64,000 nucleotides of DNA, from assembly GCA_033980235.1 (NCBI GenBank), contig CM067072.1, forward strand, positions 22,819,047 through 22,883,046, read 5' to 3'. The notes under the pieces are model-generated. The model made no database searches. It saw nothing but the letters and a program-made list of their open reading frames with translations, and was not told where the DNA came from. The first letter of the stretch is position 1. The number at the start of each line of letters is the position of its first letter. Origin of the DNA: Diadema setosum (lineage: Eukaryota > Echinodermata > Echinoidea > Diadematoida > Diadematidae). Both the position numbers and the translations under genes were made by a program. Of the stretch, positions 57,007 through 64,000 are shown in pieces.

Positions 57007-57814
57007 CATCCTCCAGCTGAAATTTTAAATGTAAAAGTTGGACACTCACAATGTTAATATTAGGTGTGTGTATGTCCCCCAACATAAGCATTATCTCCAT
57101 GAAATATTACACATCCTGAATGAGGAAGTGTAAAACAAGAGAAACTTTTTGAAGTCATTTACTCTATTTCACACCATATTTTTCCTTCAAAGCGGTACAA
57201 TTTTCCAATAAATCCAAATAAGAACACAAAATCTGGCACGAAGTTTGCTTAAATATCACTTAATCATGTTACAGTATCAAATTACCTGTTGGACACATAG
57301 TGTGTCAGCTCTGTCCATGGTATCATAGTGTTATCTTTCAGCAAAATTACCTTCATCTCCTATAGAACCATTCATAATATCAGATATTGTAATAATAATT
57401 AAGCTCTGGCATTACATTTTCCATTAAATTCACATTCTTGGGAATAAAAAATCAAGACATTCCATCTCTTAAAGAGAACTTGAAATTTTGACCCCTAGGT
57501 TGACAAAAAGTGGCGCCTAACCGTGAAACGGGCCATAAGCGCATTTAGGATAACACGATATCTAAGAGAGAAAAAAGAATATTCTCAGTTGGTTTTCTCA
57601 TCTTGTGTTTAGACAGGAACTCCTCCTCTAGCATGTCCAGAGCTTCAGAGGAAAAACACGTAGATATCGTCATTGATAATATGACTTAAAAATTACAATC
57701 CCGTAAGCATCTTACATGTGGAAATTATAAGGAGGAACTTGACATCTGCCTTTGTTTCCCATTTTCTATCGGACTCCTTCGCTGATTAAATGATGAATGG
57801 CGTGATGATTGCAG

Positions 57815-57937
57815 ATGTGAATGAATGCGACGGAAACCACGACTGTCCATTCGGTTCCATGTGCGTCAACACGGAAGGGTCCTTCTCGTGTCCATGCGTG
57901 GATGGGTACCGAAACACGACGGATGGACTCTGCGCAG
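57815..57937 (+). CDS. exon: calcium-binding EGF module
   Basis: Acceptor gcgtgatgattgcag, donor GCGCAG|GTGAAA, 123 nt, phase 1-1. Encodes DVNECDGNHDCPFGSMC, VNTEGSFSCPCVDGY and RNTTDGLCAG: a complete EGF_CA. Confidence 0.92.
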
Positions 57938-58233
57938 GTGAAATATCATTGCTTGATGCACAAGTTTTACACCTTGGTATTAAAAAGGTGTATAATTATA
58001 GCATTTGCGCTTTCAACTGGTAAAGCCGCTGTCATTTATAAGTGAAAAGAAACCACATCGTTACATGTCAAAAAAGGTATGAACAAAGTAGATTTATAAT
58101 TATGATACAGTTCATAACCATTCCTGTCGCTTTTCAAATCTGCATAGCCACATTGCTATTTGATATCGGTGATAGACATCATCGTATGATTCGTTTCATT
58201 TCTGTTTATGTTTGTTTTTCATTTTTGTCAAAG

Positions 58234-58353
58234 ATATCAACGAATGTGAGTGGTCGCCATGCGCAGTCAACGCGTCCTGCACCAACACCAATGGGTCATA
58301 CACCTGCCAGTGCGATGAGTTCTATCAAGGCGATGGGAACGTGGAATGTATCG
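58234..58353 (+). CDS. exon: calcium-binding EGF module
   Basis: Acceptor tttttgtcaaag, donor TATCG|GTAATA, 120 nt, phase 1-1. Encodes DINECEWSPCAVNASC, TNTNGSYTCQCDEFY and QGDGNVECIG. A complete EGF_CA with a potential N-glycosylation site (NAS). Confidence 0.92.
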
Positions 58354-58736
58354 GTAATACTAACAGCGTAAATTCTATTCGTGTTTTTTTTCTTAAAGCT
58401 CACTTGTTTCCATTCTAATTTGCCTTCGTAATCGAACAATAGAGCTGCAGAAAACTGCTTGTATATAGTAATAGGTAGTTTATTCACCTTTACCCAATAT
58501 ATAAAGAATACTGTATAAAGGTCAGCTACTATCTGCATTCAAAGCACTCGTTATGCTGATTGTACTTAACACGTAGGCGTTATCGTTTTGTTATACACGC
58601 AGGAATGCACTTGGGTAGTTGCTTGAATTTTGTACATTTTGTGAAGTCGAACTATCTACGTCGTGTCATCAACTTGAAATAGATTATGAACACGTATGTT
58701 TATATCGACAATAATTTCATTGATTCGAAATTTCAG
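58354..58736. other. short intron, nothing recognised
   Basis: 383-bp intron, unremarkable. Confidence 0.5.
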
Positions 58737-58859
58737 ATATTGATGAGTGTGCCTTGCAGACCCATGATTGTGACCAAGTTTGTCAAAATACTGAACCAGG
58801 CTTTACTTGTGAGTGCAAGGATGGCTTTGAGCTGCAGAATGACACCAGATCATGCCGAG
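58737..58859 (+). CDS. exon: calcium-binding EGF module
   Basis: Acceptor tcgaaatttcag, donor CCGAG|GTAAAG, 123 nt, phase 1-1. Encodes DIDECALQTHDCDQVC, QNTEPGFTCECKDGF and ELQNDTRSCRG. Its C-D-Q-x-C spacing is of the fibulin type. Confidence 0.93.
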
Positions 58860-58994
58860 GTAAAGTTCGAAATAAGTGAGAAGAGAGGTTTGATTTGCCC
58901 AAAAGGGTTGATATCATATGTGCTTCAATGTGGAATTTTCTTCAATTTTGTCTCCCTTCCTCTGCAAATAATTTTTGTAAGATCGCAACTGCTG

Positions 58995-59095
58995 ATCTAT
59001 GATTTAACAAACCTGCCTGGAAAAAAAGGAAACACGGGACTCGAACCTGCCATCTACTGCTTTCTTTCTCTCTCTCTCTCTCTCTCTCTCTCCCA
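58995..59095 (-). repeat. SINE-head fragment and (TC)n tract
   Basis: A perfect minus-strand B box GGTTCGAGTCC (59047-59037) in a tRNA-like context, followed by (TC)n at 59060-59091. No matching A box was found, so this is a partial tRNA-derived remnant rather than a tRNA gene. Confidence 0.6.
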
Positions 59096-59319
59096 TTCCT
59101 GTATTACTGTATGATATATTTTTGTGCATCAATTCCCATTATGTATACAACATGATATAAGTACAGCATTAGTAATGCGTCATCGATCTAGTTGCCTATT
59201 CTGAGGCGCAGAGGGACATATAAAGAGAATAACATACATAAGTAACATTGTATAGTTGTACATATGAAAGTTGAATACCTGGAAGAGATAAAAATTTATA
59301 TACCCGGTAAGCAATTCAG

Positions 59320-60490
59320 TTCAATTCAGCAAAGCAGTTGATTATTTACTATTACATGAACGAAGATTTCTGCCGGGGACATATTCTGAAACAAGGTTTT
59401 GCAAATATTTAGGAGGTGAATAATGTACTGCTTTCTTTGTATGGAGAAGAATTTGTATTTTGTATCGAATTTACTTTCCACAGTTTAACAGAAGGAACAC
59501 CTCGAATAAACTTTTAAAAAGTGAATAAAAATTCAAGGGAACATCTCCATTCGTAGTGCTTGACTAGGAAGGCAATCTAAGTTAAACCTACGACATTTCA
59601 ATCAAACTATCTGAAAGTATATTATAAATGTCGCCACTAAACAGTGAACAGCGCGGAGAGTATGCAGTCAGGTAAGGTGTGCGTTATCGGGTGAAGACGT
59701 TGATCTGTAGAAATACATACTCTCTATGTAATGTGGGGAACGTATTGTGTTATCATATCAAATATACATGTATATATGAACAAAAAAATCATATCAAATA
59801 TCAAACATTTAGCAAGACGATCATATGTTTTCCAAAAACACAGCGTTCTGAAATGTATGGATGTCATTAATTTTCTGTATTTTCAATTGAGAAAATGGTG
59901 AATTTTAAAAGGAACGTGTTTCTGGAGAATATAAATTTGATTTAAGTTGAGAGACAATTCCACGAACCACATTGTAGTATGCAAAATATAGTAGTATCAA
60001 AACATTGTAGAGTATAGTAAGAGGATTTTGAAAAAAAAAAGACGTGTTTTTTTTTCAATCGATAAAAGATCCATATATTTTTCTTTTTGAGAGAGGTGTG
60101 AATATAGTAAAATTATGATCAGTCCCAGATATATCAGAGTCATTTATAATTCCTAAGAATTTAGTGACTCATTTTAGTATGCATTGCTGGGACAATTCAT
60201 CCTTACAAATACATAAACCCGTGAAATAATTGGGAAAAAAGTACGTTCAACACCTACAAACAGTGTTTTGAAAACGTATAGGACAACATATTGGACGTGA
60301 AACATCGAGAAATTTAACATATTTCAGTGTTCACATCTTAGCCATTGTTTCAAAGCCCTCATTGGAGTTAAAAAATAGTATCACTTAAGATTATTTGAAG
60401 CAATTATATATCTTTCAGATGTAATAAAGAAACAACAAAGGCCCCATGACTGATCCCTGAGAAACGGCGCATACACTATAAGATTTCCGG
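59320..60490 (-). mobile_element. LINE RT remnant
   Basis: Minus-strand sequence near 60465-60415 translates as CAVSQGSVMGPLLFLYY, the (V)PQGS-x-x-GPLLF block of LINE RTs. The region to its left is AT-rich and degenerate with LINE-like 3' sequence (GCAAAGCAGTTGATTA near 59330). Borders are rough and no open frame remains. Confidence 0.62.
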
Positions 60491-60526
60491 AGCTTCAAAA
60501 ACTTGAATAATACATGTTGATTCTGC

Positions 60527-60601
60527 GTCGGCCTTATGCCAAAAGGGCACTAATAGTGTACAATGTCTATGGCGTTGAGGGCCTTTTGGCATAAGGCCGA
60601 C
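60527..60601. repeat. 75-nt hairpin with 20-bp perfect stem
   Basis: GTCGGCCTTATGCCAAAAGG (60527-60546) and CCTTTTGGCATAAGGCCGAC (60582-60601) are exact complements around a 35-nt loop. Outside them GATTCT and AGAATC extend the symmetry. It is inserted next to the LINE remnant. Confidence 0.85.
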
Positions 60602-61458
60602 TTAAGAATCCATGGAAGTGATCAACACTATGTCTGATTTTACTTATGAATCAAATCATCATGACATCACATATTGTATTATATGTTTTCAATAGCTACT
60701 GCAACTGCTTTGGTACTTTTGGGAATTTGACATAATATCCCTGATGAGATATATTATAAAACTAATGATTTCTTTTTGTTTTTTAGAGAATATCTCCCCC
60801 CCCCCCCAAAAAAAAAAAAAAAGAAGAAGAAATGCTTGCAAAAAAACCCCGTATTAACATTTAAAGGTTTTCTGTTAAATCAAGTATTAAAGTACTTCTG
60901 GGGATTGTAATTTCATTCTGTAACATGACTTCCTGTCATTTCGTAGACAAGCCAGAAGTCCATCTACAAAAAGAAATGGGACCGTCCTATAAAACAAGAT
61001 TCAAAATAGCAGATTAGAAATTCTGTTAGTGAAATGATAATCCTGATATTTCTACAGCTAATAGCTTCAAATGAGCAGTAATGGATTGCAGTGATCAATG
61101 ATATCAACTTGTTAATGTTGTGATTAATATATTCCAAATGTTCCTTTACAATACTTCGTAAAACGTCTAACATATATGTTGTGTGTAGTAGTAGGGAAAT
61201 TTTCGTTACACCATGTTTTAGGAGTCTTAAAGGGACTCTTGGGGATGAACGGACTGGCTGGCTTTTTTTTTAATACAACCAGAACATTGATGTCAAATGA
61301 GAAGGATTTTCATAGTTCAAAAAACATTACTTACTTGACTCATGTACGAATATGATTGTATATAATCGTTTCATTACAAGGACAGCTGCGTAGTGGACTG
61401 TGGAATATTGCAAAACAGATAACTCTGCACCATTTGAGTGTCTTTTCTTATTTCACAG
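60602..61458. other. intron, nothing recognised
   Basis: C and A runs at 60796-60825. No gene or clear repeat border. Confidence 0.5.
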
Positions 61459-61599
61459 TGCTGCAGGGTGCAGAATGCAACAACGATACTGCCTCACAGA
61501 CTTGTGGCAACAACACAGTCTGCACGTATTTGAATGGTTCTGCAACTTGTTCCTGCGACAAAACTGGATTTGAGCTGATAAATGATACATTTTGCCAAG
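61459..61599 (+). CDS. exon: EGF module (non-calcium-binding type start)
   Basis: Acceptor tcttatttcacag, donor CCAAG|GTAAGC, 141 nt, phase 1-1. Encodes LQGAECNNDTASQTC, GNNTVCTYLNGSATC and SCDKTGFELINDTFCQG. Six Cys are present but the D-x-D-E-C start is replaced by GAEC, so Ca binding is doubtful. Three or more N-x-S/T sites (NDT, NNT, NGS) suggest heavy glycosylation. Confidence 0.9.
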
Positions 61600-62169
61600 G
61601 TAAGCACCTTCTAATTGGCTAATATTTCAAGACATTGCAACTAGGAGTGGTATTTTTTGACTTTTTTTTTGTCACAATCGTTATTATACTTCTATTTTAG
61701 CTTGGTCAATGAGCAACAGTCTGTTTTTATCATTAGCTTGATCAGCAGTCTTTAAATCATTGGATCGATTTTAATCTTGCACGTAATCAACTCATTCATT
61801 TTTTTTTTGTATTTATATTATTTTCGGTACTGACGTCATCGTAAAGGTTGTTTTACCAGTACAATGTACTTTGTTTCCCTAGTCTTTTCAGTACCCGGGT
61901 GATCATCTGCAGTATCTCAAAATGAAAAATTCAGATTACCCACATCTACATGTAAGCAAGACTCAATGTTAACACACAAATTATAAAGTGCCACTGTAAG
62001 AGAAACAAGACTGATCCAAACTGTCCCAAAGTTTATTTCATCATAACATCTCAAATCTTCAAGAGATACGAGGAAAGAAACTAAGAAGTGGAGAATAATT
62101 TCATCATGCTTTGTCGATAATGTTCATTGATTCGTATTTTTTTCACTATGTTTTTTTTTTCTCGATCAG
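61600..62169. other. intron, nothing recognised
   Basis: T-rich intron ending in a strong acceptor (T9 then ctcgatcag). Confidence 0.5.
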
Positions 62170-62292
62170 ATATTGACGAATGCACACAATCATCGGCATT
62201 GTGCGAAACCTTCTGTCATAACACTGAAGGCTCATTCATGTGTTCGTGTGCTGATGGCTACAAGCTGCTCCCAAATGGAAGAAACTGTAGAG
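62170..62292 (+). CDS. exon: calcium-binding EGF module
   Basis: Donor TAGAG|GTACTG, 123 nt, phase 1-1. Encodes DIDECTQSSALCETFC, HNTEGSFMCSCADGY and KLLPNGRNCRG: a fibulin-type EGF_CA. Confidence 0.93.
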
Positions 62293-62845
62293 GTACTGGT
62301 GTTTTCTGATTCTAAATACGGGGATGAGGCGTATTTGTTAGAATTATCATGATGAAAAATGCACCACTTTCCCTTGTGTATTGAGAACGTTCATTGTGTG
62401 GTGAGGAAAAGGAAAACAAAAATTGTACGCTCTGTCCAGTACAGCCTCTCCAGCTAACGCAAAGTACAAATATTGTTCTCCATTTGGCTCTGTCTTCATT
62501 AGCGTTGCCATGCATCCATTCTGCACGTGGGCAAGGGGGAGAAAGTGCTTCAAATATCCCAATTTCCACACCTAGTAGGATTCTAAATAAGCATTCAATG
62601 TTTACAATTCCAGGGCTTAGTCCATTGTATCACGATTCTCCCACTCAATACTGTGGAATCTTGAGTAAATCACTGGAAACATTTGGGATGATACCATCAA
62701 CGAATCATTAAAAAAAAAAAAAAAAAATCTCTAGCTACTTTTCACTGCAAATGTAACTCCAGTGATATAACTTTAATCTTCTTTTCTCCCTCCTACTTTT
62801 CTCTCTTCCATGGAAACGTTATATTTTTTAAACATTCTTTATCAG
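62293..62845. other. intron, nothing recognised
   Basis: A17-type run at 62711-62727. Nothing else. Confidence 0.5.
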
Positions 62846-62974
62846 ATGTTGATGAATGTTTGGATACTGACACGTGTGCTGAAAACGCCGACTGTACCAA
62901 CATGGAAGGAAACTTCACGTGCAAGTGCAGGCCTGGTTTCAGGGGAAATGCCGACAGGAATGGCTTTTGTTCAA
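62846..62974 (+). CDS. exon: calcium-binding EGF module
   Basis: Acceptor acattctttatcag, donor TTCAA|GTATGT, 129 nt, phase 1-1. Encodes DVDECLDTDTCAENADC, TNMEGNFTCKCRPGF and RGNADRNGFCS. A complete EGF_CA. Confidence 0.92.
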
Positions 62975-63979
62975 GTATGTGCTTGTTTGTTTTATTACCG
63001 AAATAGAAAAATCCTACACAAAACAAACAGTGTTTCAAACAAAATTGAGACATGAATCAAAGGTGAAGTATCACAACAAAATGAAGACATACTTGGCATG
63101 TGTCAATGATAATGATATATGCGACGGTGCATAGTCCATTTCAGATAAATCTACTTTCGCGGATATTATTTTACAAACAAAGAATCACCTTTCATAAAGA
63201 GAATTTAATATCTAATTTTCGGTGATTACATATGAGAGACCAACTATGAAATGGAGTATGAGAACTCTCTCTTTCTAAATTCTTATTTCCATTTTTCTGT
63301 CGAGAAGAGTTTTCTTTTTATAATAGTAATAAAGATAAATCAACCAAAACAAGAGAAGTTGAGTGAAGCTCACGACAAAAAGTTTCCATGTATTGTCCAA
63401 GTTTGTCAGCACCTATCAAATCAAAATGCTGAAGATTTGAAATTGAGAAGTTATCATATTTTTCTGTCAGATATTGCGCAGAATTTTATTCCAGAGTATT
63501 TATTGCCCATGGCCACCTTGCAAAAATCCCGGTTTGAAGTCTTATTTGGACAATTTAAAGTAATGGTACAGTTTTGGCTGAGGTGGGGCTTCGGGTTCCA
63601 ACGTTTTTAGTAATAATCTTTGAGATAATTAGAAACTTCTTATGTAATATGAAAGAACATGTAATTCTAAAAGGAATTAGAAGTTTACATGATAGAAATC
63701 GTTTTTTTGTTGTTGAAATGACTGTAAAATCCAAAATCAAGCAATACTAATAACAGGATGTACCCACCTTTCATTAGGAGCGTTTCGTTTTACTTGGTTT
63801 TTGGATATCTTAGCAACTTCAAAAACGATTTTCATCAAACAAACTATGAATTGTATTCTCTTTAACATTTTCATGGAGTGGTTTTTTAGTGTCTCGCAAA
63901 AAAAAAAATGTGAAAGATGAGTCCTCACCTCAACCAATACTATATCATCACTTTAATGTCCACACTATTTTCGTGGTAG
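62975..63979. other. intron, nothing recognised
   Basis: 1-kb AT-rich intron. A 119-codon frame at 63251-63610 shows no domain and is treated as chance. Confidence 0.5.
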
Positions 63980-64000
63980 ATATCAACGAGTGTGAGGACG
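63980..64000 (+). CDS. exon start: calcium-binding EGF module, cut by window end
   Basis: Acceptor attttcgtggtag followed by AT ATC AAC GAG TGT GAG GAC, i.e. DINECED, the standard EGF_CA opening in phase 1. It shows that the gene continues beyond the window. Confidence 0.85.

Larger units (their letters stand above)
52761..57538. mobile_element. 4.77-kb element with 29-bp perfect TIRs and ATAA duplication
   Basis: The left TIR (52765-52793) starts GGCCCGTTTCACGGTTAGGC. The right TIR (57506-57534) is its exact reverse complement over 29 bp. ATAA lies directly outside both (52761-52764, 57535-57538). No frame above about 85 codons and no transposase motif was found, so it is non-autonomous or of an unknown type. 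Inside, ten degenerate copies of a bipartite motif (TGTCCGTTCACA with TGTCACATCCACCA) are clustered toward the two ends, with a tandem SINE cluster between them (54.25-55.1 kb). Confidence 0.88.
2141..64000 (+). other. host gene locus: NIDO-AMOP-VWD-EGF (mucin-4-like) protein, partial at both ends
   Basis: Thirty exons form one + strand gene. Every junction I checked keeps the frame: most exons are phase 1-1, while the NIDO-internal junctions, one VWD junction and one EGF junction are phase 0. The domain order is EGF x2, Cys-rich, EGF x2, NIDO, AMOP, VWD, cadherin-like, then EGF repeats. Such proteins are secreted or membrane-tethered extracellular glycoproteins; in this family the AMOP-VWD region is thought to mediate extracellular adhesion or autoproteolysis, while the EGF tail binds Ca2+ and stiffens the molecule. 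No promoter, signal peptide, transmembrane exon or polyadenylation site belonging to this gene is visible, so both ends lie outside. The exact homologue (mucin-4-like, SNED-like or other) cannot be fixed without a search. Confidence 0.85.

Noticed and set aside
52840..57480. Transposase gene inside the 4.77-kb element
   Set aside because: Only two minus-strand frames of 60-85 codons, without catalytic motifs.

Overview
This window is eukaryotic, AT-rich genomic DNA, almost certainly from a marine invertebrate. An echinoderm, probably sea-urchin-like, fits best. The reasons are a NIDO-AMOP-VWD-EGF gene built from small phase-1 exons, CR1/jockey-like LINEs (one with a PHD finger and a 2A-like motif), tRNA-derived SINEs, and many TIR/MITE elements in (TA)n tracts. 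The species assignment is inference. No bacterial operon, CRISPR array, rRNA gene or convincing functional tRNA gene is seen.

One host gene, on the + strand, spans nearly the whole window and is open at both ends. I place 30 exons from acceptor/donor sites, reading phase and domain continuity. In order they encode: EGF, EGF, a cysteine-rich unit, EGF, EGF (2.1-7.8 kb); a NIDO domain over four exons (9.0-21.3 kb); an AMOP domain (21.1-31.6 kb); a VWD domain (34.5-40.0 kb, with GDPH and GLLG signatures); a cadherin-like/He-PIG-type beta domain (40.7-42.6 kb); and about 14 EGF modules, mostly calcium-binding (42.6-64.0 kb). This is the order found in mucin-4-like extracellular or membrane-tethered proteins. 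Signal peptide, any SEA/TM region and both termini lie outside the window.

The introns are full of mobile DNA. A 5'-truncated LINE with an open RT frame lies at 0-1.6 kb (minus strand). A decayed LINE (12.9-19.2 kb, plus strand) is split inside its RT by a 1.66-kb TTAA-flanked element carrying a chimeric signal-peptide/LINE-tail ORF. Another minus-strand LINE lies at 49.7-52.35 kb, with LINE remnants at 37.7-38.6 and 59.3-60.5 kb. DNA elements include: TIR elements in TA tracts (4.4, 19.3, 26.6, 42.0 kb); an element with a 157-bp periodicity and perfect DR1 AGGTCA repeats (21.8-23.6 kb); a 3.7-kb foldback element whose arms are two kinds of satellite (27.2-30.9 kb); a hAT-like element with a perfect 8-bp target duplication (45.65-47.10 kb); and a 4.77-kb element with 29-bp perfect TIRs, an ATAA duplication, ten copies of a bipartite motif and a tandem SINE cluster (52.77-57.53 kb).

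The most unusual items are the 4.77-kb TIR element, the foldback element, the TTAA element with its chimeric ORF, the 2A-like motif in the LINE, and two EGF exons with non-GT donors (GC and apparently GA).
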